A stretch of DNA of 43,436 bases from Deltaproteobacteria bacterium (GCA_016219005.1 JACRCN010000059.1:1-43436), one strand, 5' to 3'; counted from the first letter of the stretch, positions 34,501 through 43,432 are shown. Made by a program: numbers and translations. The notes: generated by a model not told the origin, from the sequence alone.

Positions 34501-37500
34501 CGTCGGCTTCTGAGACATTGAGTTGGCGCAGCAGCACCTGACCATGCGTCCACGCCAGATCAAAGACGCGATCCGCCAGTCGCCGATCCTGGTATTTTTC
34601 AACCAGGCTCAAGGCCGCATCACGGGTTTCACCGATGCCGGTGACCATGTTTATCGTCGTCGATTCTTCCGGATCGAGCGTGATCCGGTAGCGGATGGCA
34701 ACCACCGGATCGAGCACGGAGCCCTCGCTGCCCGAGAGCGCCTCCATAAAAATACCAGCACCCCCGCGCATCGCTTGCGGATCGGCAACGGTGTTCCCGC
34801 GGCCGATGAACTGCATGCGATCGGTCTCATAGGAGACGTCGGCGGCCATCGCACCATGCACGGCCATCATGTGCAACATCCAGGGTGCCTGATCACCTTG
34901 GGCGCGGGGCCGGCGAGTGCAGAGGATCGCTCGCTGCCGGCGGATGATCTCGCTCTGCACAAAGAGATTGCTGAACGCCGGATGCAGGGCATCCGCGGCC
35001 GGCGGCGCCAACACCACTTCCGCGTAACTGGTTACGTCTATCGCCCGGCGCGTCCCGGCGCGGTTGGTGATGCGGACGCGGCGCAGTTCGATGTCATCCT
35101 CGGGAGAAACAGCGATCTCGGTATGGGTGTCATAGTCGTGGTCGCGACCGCGAAACTCGGCTCGCCCTTCCGAGAAGATCGCCTCGAAATGCTTCGATCG
35201 TTTGAGCGTCGGCTGGTATGCGGTTGACCAGAACTCGCGGCTTGCCACGTCGCGGATGTAACAGAATGTGCCCCAGTTGTCGCGGGTGCGGTCTTCGCGC
35301 CAACGGGTGACGGCAAAGTCCTTCCAACGGCTGTAACCGCCGCCGGCATTGGTGATCATCACGTGGTACCTGCCGTTCGAGAGCAACTGCACTTCCGGGT
35401 TCGGCGTGTCCGGGCTTGTGAAAACGCGTATCGGTGTGTCCGGAGCGTTGGAAGCCGTATGGTGCTCGGATAGCTCGGAGGTGTGCGCATAGACAGCCGT
35501 CGCCTTGGGGATGCGCTCCTGGAGCAACAGCATGGTCGCCTGGAACAAGGGATCCGATTCGAAGCGCTTCTGCATCGGTCGGTCCAGGAGCAGATGCGCC
35601 AAAGACAGGAAAATCATGCCCTGATGATGGGCCATGAAGGACCGAACCACGCCGCTCAATTGTCCGCGCGGCAGACGTGACGGAGTGTAGTCGATCGCCT
35701 CGTAGAAACCGAATGGCCCTTCAAAACCTTCAGCAGACAGGCGCTCGAGGTTCAGACACGCCTCCTCGGGCGCCACCATCAGCGCCAGCGCCGAGGCATA
35801 GGGTGCAATTACGAGGTCCTCGGCGAGCCCGCGTTTGAGCCCCAGACCGGGTACACCAAAGGCGCGGTATTGGTAGTTGAGATGCACATCGATGGCATTG
35901 TAGCCGCATTCCGAAATGCCCCACGGCACGGCGCGCTCTTTTCCATAGTCGATCTGCCTGGCCACAGCCGCCTTATAGGTCTGATCGAGCAATGTGTGAT
36001 CGTACGTCGGCATCACCAGGAGCGGCATCAGGTATTCGAACATCGAACCGCTCCACGAAAGCAGGATCGGCTCTCCACCGGCGGTCGTGAGCAGGCGTCC
36101 CAGAGCAAACCAGCTCTCCTGCGGCAGTTGTCCCTGCGCAATCGCAACAAAATTGGAAAACCTCGCTTCCGAAGCCAGAAGATCATAGTAGCTGGAGTCC
36201 CGGCGGCGCTCGCCGACGTTATAGCCGATAGCCAGCAGATGACGCGTCGTATCAAACAGGAAGTCATATTCCATCCGGGCGAGTTCGCCGCATTGCAGTA
36301 CAAGTCGTTCGATGGCCGCAATCCTGGCTCTGGCGTGCTGGCTCGCCGCCGTCATGAGCCGTCGGATTTCATCCCGGAGGGATCTCTGCGCGGGCGTTGC
36401 CTCAGCGCTCAGTGACTCTTCGATAACTGGTGGAAAGGCTGCCTCAAGGTCGGCCAATTGGCGCAGTGTTGGGATCTCGTCAAGGTCGGGAAAGTCTCCG
36501 GGGCCACTCTGGGAAGACAAGAGATCTGTCCACGGAGCAAGGGATGTCAGCTCGTCGAGGGCATCCCGGCATTGCCCGGCGAAGGCACGGGCCCACCATC
36601 TCAATTGGCTCTGGGAGGCGGCATCCAGAGCCTCCACGCCGGCGACCACCACCGCAGCGGAGGCTGCCAGCTGATCCAGGCACCGCCGCGAAGCGACGAG
36701 CGTGGTGGGTCGGGAGCGGGTCGCAGACTCCAGGTCCTGCTGAAGTTGTGCGAGCCGGGCCCGGGCATATGCACCCGAAGCGGCTCCTGCCGGTGCGGCG
36801 GCCGCAGCGTCTATCAGAATCCTGAGCGTGTCGCTTAAGCCTTCGAAGAACCGCGTTCCAAGAATCTTGCGATCGGCAAGGCCCAGCAGGCCCGGCCGCA
36901 AGGTCAGCAGGTGGCCTGCGAGGTTCCCGCTGTCCACCGACGAAATGTAGAGCGGTGGCAGTGGCTTCAGGGATTGCGTGTCGTACCAGTTGTAGAAATG
37001 GCCTCGGTGTCGTTCCAGGCCTTCCATGGTATGGAGTGCCTTCGCCGTTCGATCGATGAGGTTTCCGGCCGAAATGACGCCAAAGTCATACGCGGACAAA
37101 TTCGCCAGCAATGCAAGTCCCATGTTGGTCGGAGACGTGCGATGCGCGACCACGGGTGCAGGATGCTCCTGGTAGTTGTCAGGCGGCAGCCAATGATCAT
37201 CGGGGCCGACAAACGTTTCGAAGAACGCCCAGGTCTTCCGGGAAAGCTTCCGCAGAAAGAGGGTCTGATCCGCTGTCAGCCTATCTCGGCGCCGAGCAAG
37301 CGGCCGACTGATCCACCAGGCGATCGCGGGGGAGGCAAACCAGAGGCCCAGTATGGGCCCAGCCACAGCCAACGCGGCCGGTCTGGATGCAGCGAGCGCA
37401 ATCGTCGCGGCAGCGGTGATGAGCGGGCCGGCCCACATGGTCCGCCACGAGCCGGCGAGGTCCGTGCGGCTTTTGCGATCCGAATCGCCCGACGGGTCCC

Positions 37501-40312
37501 ATTGGAGCAGCCGCTTGTGCGTGATCAGCATCCGCCCGGCGGTGCGCACCATTGCATCCAGGCTGAAAAAGGCTTCATACGGCAGGCACACGAGCGCAAA
37601 TGCGGCCTGAACGAAGTGCCGGCCGGCCGAGCGCACTGCGGCTGCCAGATGCTGCCCCAGCGTCACATCGATCGGCTTTTGAAGTACATTCAGGACCGAG
37701 GCTATCAATGAAGGGACCAGGATGATGCCGGTCACCGCCAGGGTCCAGAACCAGGCCGATGGCAGCACGGTCCAGCCCAACAGCAACAGGAGTGTCAAGG
37801 CCGCGGCCGTCAGGCTGCGCCGCAGGTTGTCGAAGATTTTCCAGCGGGAGAGCATCGAGAGCGGATTCTTCCGCAGGCGCGCATCGGGGCCGGGAACACC
37901 GGGCAACAGCCAGCGCGCAATCTGCCAATCGCCGCGGATCCAACGATGCCGGCGGCTCACATCCGCGCTGTAGCGAGATGGGTATTCCTCGTACAACTGC
38001 ACGTCGCTCAGCAGCCCGGCCCGGGCGTAGCAGCCTTCCAGAAGATCGTGGCTGAGGATCCGGTTGTCGGGAAGACGCCCCCCCAACGCGCGTTCGAAGG
38101 CGTCAACCTCATAGATGCCCTTGCCGATGAACGAGCCTTCCCCGAACAGGTCCTGGTAGACATCGGAAACGGCGCGTGTGTAGGGATCGATGCCGGGCTC
38201 ACTGGCGCACATGCGCGCATACCGCGACCGGTTCGTGCCGGGCAGGCTCACCGCCACCCGCGGCTGAAGAATGCCGTACCCCGCAACGACACGCTGCTCC
38301 CCTTCGTCGTAGCGCGCACGATTGAGCGGGTGCGCCATTGCGCCCACGAACTGCCACGCCGAATCGCGTGCCAGCTGCGTATCGGTATCCAGGGTGATAA
38401 CGTACTTCACGTCCGATAAGCACGTGGTTTCACCGACGACGAGCACAAAGCGCTCACGTGATCCGCCACGCAGAAACCCATTCAAATCCGCAAGCTTGCC
38501 GCGCTTGCGCTCGTACCCCATCCAGATCCGCTCCATGGGATTCCAGCGGCGCGGGCGATGAAAGAGGAAGAAACTATCGCCTGTTGTGCTGCGGTACTTC
38601 TCGTTCAGCTCTTCGATTCTCTGCCGGGCCAGCCGCAACAACGGTTCATCCTCCGGCAACGTTTCTGCGATGGCGTCGCCAAAATCAGTAAGCAGGCCGA
38701 AATGGAGGTGGCCATCCCGATTTGCCAGGAAGCGGACTTCCAATGCCTCGATCAGGTCCTCGATGGTTTGAGTGCTCGTGAGCATCGTCGGGATCACCAC
38801 CAGAGTCCGCAATCCCTGCGGGATACCCTTGGAAAAGTCCATGCGCGGCAGCGGGCGCGGGGTCGCCAGCAATGTGGCCAGCCAGTTCACCAGGGCTACC
38901 GCCAGATGACTGGCGCACAGGAGCGAGAGCAGTCCAACCAGCCCGAGGGCCCACCCCTGCAGCCCACCGGCATACGCCTTTGCCGCGAAGCACCCGGCGA
39001 AAATCGCCGTCATGAGCAGGATGGTGCCGCTGTACAGCAATAGCGGAAACCGGCGGCCGACCTTGCGCAGAACCTCAGTGGCCGATAAGCGCACCCCCGC
39101 CATTCGTTCGAGCTGCGACAGTCCCTCGTCGATCAGGTAGAACCCGACGTGTGCCGAGCGGTCGTCGCTGCCTTTCCGGGCTGCTCCCTCATGCGCCAAC
39201 CAGACCGCTTTGCGCGCGACCTCGCTCTCGGTGTGCGGACTGATCTTGGCTGTCTTCTCCACGACGTGGCGGTAGCGATCACGGGTGGCAAAATCCATCT
39301 TGCCGTAAACGCCTGCAGGATCCTCACCCAGGGTCTGCTCGACAACGCTCAGCGTCTGGACGAACTCGAGCCAGTCCATCGCGCCAAGGAATCGGAGGCT
39401 TCCGATGCTATTGCTCACCGAGACCTGGTCAGCAGCCTGTTGTTGGTTCTCCGAGCGCACCAACTCGTCGATGGTCAGGCCGGACTCGGACAGTCGCTGT
39501 TCTATCCAGGTGAGCGGCAGGGCCAGAGCGGGACCCTGGCCATGCAAACGACGCGTAAGCTCCGCAACAAACGAACTCACCATCGGGGGGTCCGACCGTG
39601 CCATGTCGGCGATCGATAGAATCAGGCTCTTGGGGTCCTTCGCGGCGATCTCCGTCATCTGGTCGGCCCAATAGCCGGCGCGGTTTCGATCGATCCTGTC
39701 GGCTGCGATCCGGGCGGCAACCCGCCGAAGATTTTCGATCAGGGCCAGGCGCAGCATGATGGGGATGGCCCAAAGTTCGCCCAATTTCAGGATGGTCACC
39801 GACTGGTAGGCGGCTACGAAACGGCTGAGGGTCTCCGGATCCAGCCGGCCATCGCCGTGCGAGATCGTCTCCAGCGCGATGTCATACACCCGCGGAAGTC
39901 CGGCCGACGGGCAGTCCGACAAGCGCGGCAGCTCCCGGCTGTAACCCTTCGGCAAGTGTCGCCTGGCCGTGCGAATCTGCTCTTCGATCACATAGAAGTT
40001 ATCGAGCAACCATTCCCCGGCCGGTGCAATCAAGCGGTCCGCCTTAACGGCCTCTGTCAGCAGGTTGTGGACCTCAAGCAGCAGACTTTCATTCTCGGCC
40101 AACCGCGCCAGAAGGCGGTCCCGCGGGCGTCCGGACTTCACCCGGTGGACACTCGCAAGGATATTGCCATGCTGCTCCATCTGATCGGCACTGAACAGTT
40201 CCGCGCGAAGGGGCAGTTCATCGCAGGCATACTTCTGTGCCGGGTCACTTCCGCCGAGGCGCACCCACAACCGGAAAAAGGCGCCACGCACGGTCTTGCC
40301 GCTCACCTCCAT
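31544..40312 (-). CDS. Cyclic beta-1,2-glucan synthase (NdvB/ChvB/Cgs-like)
   Basis: The 2922-residue multidomain inner-membrane enzyme should initiate, elongate and cyclise beta-1,2-glucan for the periplasm. An N-terminal soluble region is followed by TM segments (about 425-480). Then comes a GT84-type glycosyltransferase with the D-x-D region VITLDTDTQLARD near residue 640, further TM segments (about 830-875 and 957-1004) and a glucoamylase-like/cyclisation region (about 1025-1580). The C-terminal part has GH94 modules with the phosphorylase signature GSGDWNDGMN near residue 2600. I chose ATG 40312 (AGGAG upstream) over a frame 39 codons longer that runs through the PilZ-like gene. The length matches Cgs proteins (about 2800-2900). 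It is translationally coupled to the PilZ-like gene. Confidence 0.93.
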   Translation of the reverse strand: MEVSGKTVRGAFFRLWVRLGGSDPAQKYACDELPLRAELFSADQMEQHGNILASVHRVKSGRPRDRLLARLAENESLLLEVHNLLTEAVKADRLIAPAGEWLLDNFYVIEEQIRTARRHLPKGYSRELPRLSDCPSAGLPRVYDIALETISHGDGRLDPETLSRFVAAYQSVTILKLGELWAIPIMLRLALIENLRRVAARIAADRIDRNRAGYWADQMTEIAAKDPKSLILSIADMARSDPPMVSSFVAELTRRLHGQGPALALPLTWIEQRLSESGLTIDELVRSENQQQAADQVSVSNSIGSLRFLGAMDWLEFVQTLSVVEQTLGEDPAGVYGKMDFATRDRYRHVVEKTAKISPHTESEVARKAVWLAHEGAARKGSDDRSAHVGFYLIDEGLSQLERMAGVRLSATEVLRKVGRRFPLLLYSGTILLMTAIFAGCFAAKAYAGGLQGWALGLVGLLSLLCASHLAVALVNWLATLLATPRPLPRMDFSKGIPQGLRTLVVIPTMLTSTQTIEDLIEALEVRFLANRDGHLHFGLLTDFGDAIAETLPEDEPLLRLARQRIEELNEKYRSTTGDSFFLFHRPRRWNPMERIWMGYERKRGKLADLNGFLRGGSRERFVLVVGETTCLSDVKYVITLDTDTQLARDSAWQFVGAMAHPLNRARYDEGEQRVVAGYGILQPRVAVSLPGTNRSRYARMCASEPGIDPYTRAVSDVYQDLFGEGSFIGKGIYEVDAFERALGGRLPDNRILSHDLLEGCYARAGLLSDVQLYEEYPSRYSADVSRRHRWIRGDWQIARWLLPGVPGPDARLRKNPLSMLSRWKIFDNLRRSLTAAALTLLLLLGWTVLPSAWFWTLAVTGIILVPSLIASVLNVLQKPIDVTLGQHLAAAVRSAGRHFVQAAFALVCLPYEAFFSLDAMVRTAGRMLITHKRLLQWDPSGDSDRKSRTDLAGSWRTMWAGPLITAAATIALAASRPAALAVAGPILGLWFASPAIAWWISRPLARRRDRLTADQTLFLRKLSRKTWAFFETFVGPDDHWLPPDNYQEHPAPVVAHRTSPTNMGLALLANLSAYDFGVISAGNLIDRTAKALHTMEGLERHRGHFYNWYDTQSLKPLPPLYISSVDSGNLAGHLLTLRPGLLGLADRKILGTRFFEGLSDTLRILIDAAAAAPAGAASGAYARARLAQLQQDLESATRSRPTTLVASRRCLDQLAASAAVVVAGVEALDAASQSQLRWWARAFAGQCRDALDELTSLAPWTDLLSSQSGPGDFPDLDEIPTLRQLADLEAAFPPVIEESLSAEATPAQRSLRDEIRRLMTAASQHARARIAAIERLVLQCGELARMEYDFLFDTTRHLLAIGYNVGERRRDSSYYDLLASEARFSNFVAIAQGQLPQESWFALGRLLTTAGGEPILLSWSGSMFEYLMPLLVMPTYDHTLLDQTYKAAVARQIDYGKERAVPWGISECGYNAIDVHLNYQYRAFGVPGLGLKRGLAEDLVIAPYASALALMVAPEEACLNLERLSAEGFEGPFGFYEAIDYTPSRLPRGQLSGVVRSFMAHHQGMIFLSLAHLLLDRPMQKRFESDPLFQATMLLLQERIPKATAVYAHTSELSEHHTASNAPDTPIRVFTSPDTPNPEVQLLSNGRYHVMITNAGGGYSRWKDFAVTRWREDRTRDNWGTFCYIRDVASREFWSTAYQPTLKRSKHFEAIFSEGRAEFRGRDHDYDTHTEIAVSPEDDIELRRVRITNRAGTRRAIDVTSYAEVVLAPPAADALHPAFSNLFVQSEIIRRQRAILCTRRPRAQGDQAPWMLHMMAVHGAMAADVSYETDRMQFIGRGNTVADPQAMRGGAGIFMEALSGSEGSVLDPVVAIRYRITLDPEESTTINMVTGIGETRDAALSLVEKYQDRRLADRVFDLAWTHGQVLLRQLNVSEADAQLYGRLAGSIIYANATLRADPSVLIKNERGQSGLWGYAISGDLPIVLLEIEDPANIDLVRQLVQAHAYWRLKGLAVDLVIWNEDHAGYRQLLHDQIMGLIAAGIEANVTDRPGGIFVRPADQIAEEDRILIRSVARAIITDSRGSLADQINVRGLVEATVPLLIPTRTLRPEPLEVAPLPRHDLMFHNGLGGFTPDGREYVITTAHGQLTPAPWVNVLANPHFGTVISESGLAYTWSENAHEFRLTPWGNDPVSDSTGEAYYLRDEERGHYWSPTPLPCRGATPYVARHGFGYSVFEHTERGIHSELTVYVALDAAIKFAVLKVRNELGRPRRLSATGYAEWVLGDLRPKSAMHVITEIDPNSGALFARNPYNTEFRDRTAFFDVDDTHRTASGSRTEFLGRNGSLSAPASMSRTCLSGKVGAALDPCAAIQVSFDLAAGQEREIVFRLGVGRDTDDARNLVNRFRGSTAARGALDGVWQHWKHTLGAVNVETPDPSLNVLANGWLLYQTLACRLWARSATYQSGGAFGFRDQLQDVMALIHARPQLVREHLLLCAARQFPEGDVQHWWHPPTGRGVRTHCSDDYLWLPLATCRYVLTTGDTGVLEEPVHFVQGRPVTADEDSYYDLPGRSEEAVSLYEHCVRAVLNSLTFGDHGLPLIGSGDWNDGMNLVGEHGKGESVWLGFFLYEVLMRFIEAARTHGDVPFAERCVREAAGLRRNIERHGWDGEWYRRAYFDDGSPLGSSVNPECQIDSIAQSWSVLSGAGDHERSRIAMEAVDERLVRRDHGLIQLLDPPFDTSALNPGYIKGYAPGVRENGGQYTHAAIWAAMAFARLGDNRRAWELFTMINPVNHARSAAETATYKVEPYVVAADVYAISPHTGRGGWTWYTGSAAWMYRLILESLLGLRLEVDKLRFAPCLPADWAGFKMHYRYRETVYHIAVLQIPSGNGEMRVSVDEIEQHDKTIPLVDDHKEHSVEVRIPVTG

Positions 40313-40611
40313 TTTTGATGTCTCCTTTGGACATATTTTATCCCCAAGCCATATGACCAAGATGAACCCAACCCGGGCAACAACTTGCGCCATTGGATTA
40401 CGGCCTGGTACGTGCAAAGCCCGGCACAAATTCCTCGGCTATCAAAAAGTATTTGAAATGTTGAACCAGGCCGAGGCGCATAATTCGCTTCAAGATACAT
40501 TCCGCCCTTGCCGCATTTATGCATGGATGCAGGATACTGGTACCCAGTTCGATCGTCTATTATGGTGACGGGGGAACCTTGCTTGATTCGCATGGCGCGT
40601 CTATTTTCCAT
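40303..40611 (-). CDS. PilZ-like domain protein
   Basis: The 102-residue protein has a compact beta-barrel pattern like PilZ: an N-terminal basic motif NRRAMRIKQGSPVTI, the segment HKCGKGGMYLEANYAPRPGS where PilZ domains carry D-x-S-x-x-G, and a C-terminal SSWSYGLGIKYV strand. The second c-di-GMP motif is degenerate (H-K-C-G-K-G-G), so ligand binding is uncertain. Its end overlaps the glucan synthase start by 10 nt, and that gene's ribosome binding site lies inside it. A role in controlling glucan synthesis is inferred from this coupling. An in-frame ATG at 40593 is an alternative start. Confidence 0.7.
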   Translation of the reverse strand: MENRRAMRIKQGSPVTIIDDRTGYQYPASMHKCGKGGMYLEANYAPRPGSTFQILFDSRGICAGLCTYQAVIQWRKLLPGLGSSWSYGLGIKYVQRRHQKWR

Positions 40612-40796
40612 TCAATGGTCCCAATTGCGGCTGCCTGTTCCTTTATGATCCTTGAAAATGCCGTCACCCGGTTTCGATTAAACTTCTCGCATGCACGCGT
40701 GGAACTGTCGAGGAGAACCGATACCCGATGGGAAAGTGGAGAGGACGGGAGCACCCCCTTCGGTTATAAAGGGGGCGCCGACGTCAGGGTGGAAAT

Positions 40797-40994
40797 TTAG
40801 GCCGTCTTTACGTTGGCGGCAGACTTGCCCTTGGGCCCGTCTTGAACATCGAAGGTAACTGCTTGACCCTCTTGCAGGCTTTTGAAGCCGCTATCCTGGA
40901 TAGCACTGAAATGCACGAACACGTCGCTTCCGGTTTCGACTTCAATAAAGCCGAAGCCTTTGCTGTCATTGAACCATTTAACTTTTCCTTGCAT
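40797..40994 (-). CDS. Cold-shock domain protein (CspA family)
   Basis: The 65-residue single-domain protein has both RNA-binding motifs, [15 protein letters not shown] (RNP1) and [10 protein letters not shown] (RNP2), and the usual end [13 protein letters not shown]. CspA proteins bind single-stranded RNA and DNA, melt RNA structure and act as antiterminators. AGGAGG lies ten bases before the ATG, but it is buried in a hairpin in the leader. The PilZ-like and glucan synthase genes follow in the same direction after about 185 bp that hold a GC hairpin (40753-40774) without a U-run, so partial cotranscription is possible. Confidence 0.96.
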   Translation of the reverse strand: MQGKVKWFNDSKGFGFIEVETGSDVFVHFSAIQDSGFKSLQEGQAVTFDVQDGPKGKSAANVKTA

Positions 40995-41047
40995 CGTCGT
41001 TTTTATCCTCCTTTCGTAGATTTTTTAAAGGGAGGATTTTAACGACG
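40995..41047 (-). promoter_or_regulatory. SD-sequestering leader hairpin of the csp mRNA
   Basis: In the csp mRNA, CGTCGTT (41047-41041) pairs with AACGACG (41001-40995, directly before the ATG). Inside it, ATCCTCC plus TTT (41037-41027, one bulged C) pairs with AAAGGAGGAT (41014-41005), which contains the Shine-Dalgarno sequence. A symmetric AAA/AAA internal loop separates the two helices and the apical loop has 12 nt. In total 17 base pairs close the translation start region. Confidence 0.75.
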
Positions 41048-41050
41048 GGA

Positions 41051-41086
41051 TAAAAAAACCACCGCACTTTGAAGAGTGTGGTGGTT
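41051..41086 (-). terminator. Intrinsic terminator / attenuator in the csp leader
   Basis: Read on the minus strand, ACCACCACAC (41085-41076) pairs with GTGCGGTGGT (41067-41058) around an 8-nt loop and is followed by seven T residues (41058-41052). It lies about 60 nt before the csp ATG and downstream of the only good candidate promoter. There is no clear upstream gene for it to terminate, so leader attenuation is likely. Confidence 0.75.
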
Positions 41087-41171
41087 AATCCCTACACCGC
41101 AAAATGGTTTTTAATCCAACCTTGACGGCAACCGATTCCCGCAGGGGATTTTCCGATGCCATAGTGCATCT

Positions 41172-41200
41172 AAATTAGGACTGTTAGGCTTATATGTCAA
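41172..41200 (-). promoter_or_regulatory. Candidate csp promoter
   Basis: On the minus strand TTGACA (41195-41200) is separated by 17 bp from TAATTT (41172-41177). A start near 41165 gives a leader of about 170 nt, similar to the long leaders of cold-inducible csp genes. Confidence 0.5.
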
Positions 41201-41764
41201 CAGAACTATTTAAACCCGACATCCGCGATTGGTTTTGTTTGAGGCAGCCTGCTGGGCTGTGCCATAAAAAAAATCAGCCCTGGCCGCCGTTGGTATTCAA
41301 AGAAAGGCGGGAAGAGCCGTTTTCAACTCTGTCCGGTCCTTCTCATTACTATATCAATTTTCCTACAGCAAGAATGGCTCGGTTCTTTGCGACGGCGGGG
41401 GAGTCTCCAAGGCTTGTCAGTTTGGCGAGCAGATAATCGCCGCCGATGCTAGCCGATTGAGCAACTGATACGGAACAACGTCAGCGAAACCGCCAACGCC
41501 AAAAGGAGCGCCCAAGAGGCGGGGAATATCTTCGAAGAGTAGATAACACGAGGCGGCAACCAGGGGCCGGCGCAAGCCGGCCCTATGCATTAAGAGACTG
41601 AAGGGGTCGCTGATATGCGGTATGCTCACCGGTTTCCTGGTGCTCTGAGGAATGTTGTGGAACTGGAGGGGGGAAAGATGAAGCACGAGGCATAAAGCAT
41701 TTCTGTTGGAAATTTGCAAGGATTGCGTTATGATCCGATAAAACTCCGTTCAGACCCCTTTATA
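41201..41764. other. Intergenic stretch with a GCAA-capped GC hairpin
   Basis: About 560 bp without a gene I can support. An inverted repeat GGGGCCGGC-GCAA-GCCGGCCC (about 41567-41584) forms a stable stem with a tetraloop but has no U-run. A 100-codon minus-strand frame (41417-41719) has a hydrophobic C-terminal half but no family match and no clear start signal. Confidence 0.45.
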
Positions 41765-43432
41765 ATGGCGATTGCTAATACACAATCATCTAAAAATGAG
41801 CTATCGAGTCGCTATTACATAGCAGAGGTGTCTATTTGGCTACTCGGTGGAGTTCTTCTTGTCGCCCGATTCATCGGTCTCGCTCCATCCCAGAGCATTC
41901 CACTGCTCAACATAACCCTTGAAAATCAGCAGTATCTTCCGCGCATTTTGGCGGCCTTGCTTGTGGTTGTCGCCCTGTACTTGTTTGCCGAGTGGGAGCT
42001 GTCTTCTCAACAAGCGCGCCGCTTATTTTTGCAAAAGGTTCGATTTAGGTTAACTATATTGTGGATTTGCGCCACTCTTTGGCTGTCTTATCCACTTATT
42101 GCTGAAAATACATTTCTATCTGGGATATCACCTGCTTGGTATTTCGGTTTCCTTGGAGTTGGCTTTGCGCTCGGAAATTTTGTTTCTCTTCTGGTCTTTG
42201 CTTCACTCATGATCCGGACGCATGTAGAGTCCAAGAAGCTTGATCTTCCACGTGTCCCGGCAGCGGCTATTGCTCAATACAAAGCTTGCCCTCCAATTGT
42301 TCTGCTTTTGCTGGTTGTCTCTTACATCCTATGGCGTTTCTCTCCAGAGGCCATCAAGTGGATAGGACTATGCTTAATTGTTGTGGCTTGCCTGTTTGTG
42401 ATCGCAATATTTATCGCCCCATTTTTCTTCACTAAAGATGAAAATGGCTACCGTATTCCCTATGCAAAACGCATTGCAGGACTAAAAGCCGCTCACGATA
42501 CCCATGACTACCGTTACTTAATCGGTGGCATAGGTTTCAAGGCAATACAACAGGTGGATTTTCCAAAGGATTCATCACCTGAAGATAAGCAAAAGATAAT
42601 GCAGCAAAAATTCTCAGGTGCGACGAATAATGAGCCACATAGATTTCGCGTGCTGCAGCAAGACGAGATTCAGGTCTCCTTCAACCACAAGGACGGAAAC
42701 CAAAATAATAAAGCGCCAAGCAACTGCGGAGTAAAGATACTGAAGCACCAAGGCAAACAGGATCTGATGCGGGTTCTTATTGAGTGGGAAAATCACAAAA
42801 GGCCACCAAAAGAGATGGAGATTCTAATAAGCGTAGTTGAAAAGTATGCTGAGGAGTATTTATCGACCCACACCATTGAAGCCGAGTTAATACCAAGAAA
42901 AATACTCTCCTACGCAATAAATCAAACCGTAATAGACGCTATGCTAAGCGAGGCGGGGCCGGTATTGTTTAGGGCTGTCTTCACAGGGCGAGAAGAGGTG
43001 ATTAGGGAGTTGCTGAAAAAGGAAGTCGACGTCAATGAGCGTGCCGAACACGGCTGGACTGCAATCCTCGCAGCGTCAGCACAGGGCTATCCAAGGATAG
43101 TGCGCCTTCTTCTTGATGCTGGTGCAAACCCGGACATTGCAAACCTTCTTGGAATCACCCCATTAATGTATGGTGCTCCGTATCGCAACTCAAAGATATG
43201 CCAAATCCTCATAGAGTATGGGGCCAATTTGGATCTCACAGATGTCTATGGGATGACCGCTCTCATGGTGGCCACTCTATCGGGGCATGAGGGCATAGTA
43301 CAGAAGCTTATTAAAGCTGGGGCGGATATTACGATAAAAGATCGAAAGGGTAGGACAGCCCTTGATATCGCACACGAGAAAAAACGAGGTAAAATTGCGA
43401 TGAGACTTAGGAAGGCGAAAATTAAAAATTAA
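41765..43432 (+). CDS. Six-TM membrane protein with C-terminal ankyrin repeats
   Basis: The 555-residue product has six hydrophobic segments (about residues 22-40, 58-78, 95-117, 123-150, 176-195 and 199-222), a soluble middle region (223-400) without a recognised domain, and four ankyrin repeats at the end (about 400-545). The repeat hallmarks are HGWTAILAASAQGYPRIVRL, AGANPDIANLLGITPLM, YGANLDLTDVYGMTALMVAT and KAGADITIKDRKGRTALDIA. I chose the ATG at 41765, although its binding site is weak; an upstream in-frame TTG (41714) is the alternative. Base composition is clearly lower in GC than the genes to its left, which suggests transfer. The ankyrin part probably binds a protein partner; function unknown. 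Confidence 0.8.
   Translation: MAIANTQSSKNELSSRYYIAEVSIWLLGGVLLVARFIGLAPSQSIPLLNITLENQQYLPRILAALLVVVALYLFAEWELSSQQARRLFLQKVRFRLTILWICATLWLSYPLIAENTFLSGISPAWYFGFLGVGFALGNFVSLLVFASLMIRTHVESKKLDLPRVPAAAIAQYKACPPIVLLLLVVSYILWRFSPEAIKWIGLCLIVVACLFVIAIFIAPFFFTKDENGYRIPYAKRIAGLKAAHDTHDYRYLIGGIGFKAIQQVDFPKDSSPEDKQKIMQQKFSGATNNEPHRFRVLQQDEIQVSFNHKDGNQNNKAPSNCGVKILKHQGKQDLMRVLIEWENHKRPPKEMEILISVVEKYAEEYLSTHTIEAELIPRKILSYAINQTVIDAMLSEAGPVLFRAVFTGREEVIRELLKKEVDVNERAEHGWTAILAASAQGYPRIVRLLLDAGANPDIANLLGITPLMYGAPYRNSKICQILIEYGANLDLTDVYGMTALMVATLSGHEGIVQKLIKAGADITIKDRKGRTALDIAHEKKRGKIAMRLRKAKIKN

Noticed and set aside
41417..41719. 100-codon minus-strand ORF as a gene
   Set aside because: It has no ribosome binding site and no recognisable family, and it contains the GC hairpin. 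Only its C-terminal half looks faintly protein-like.
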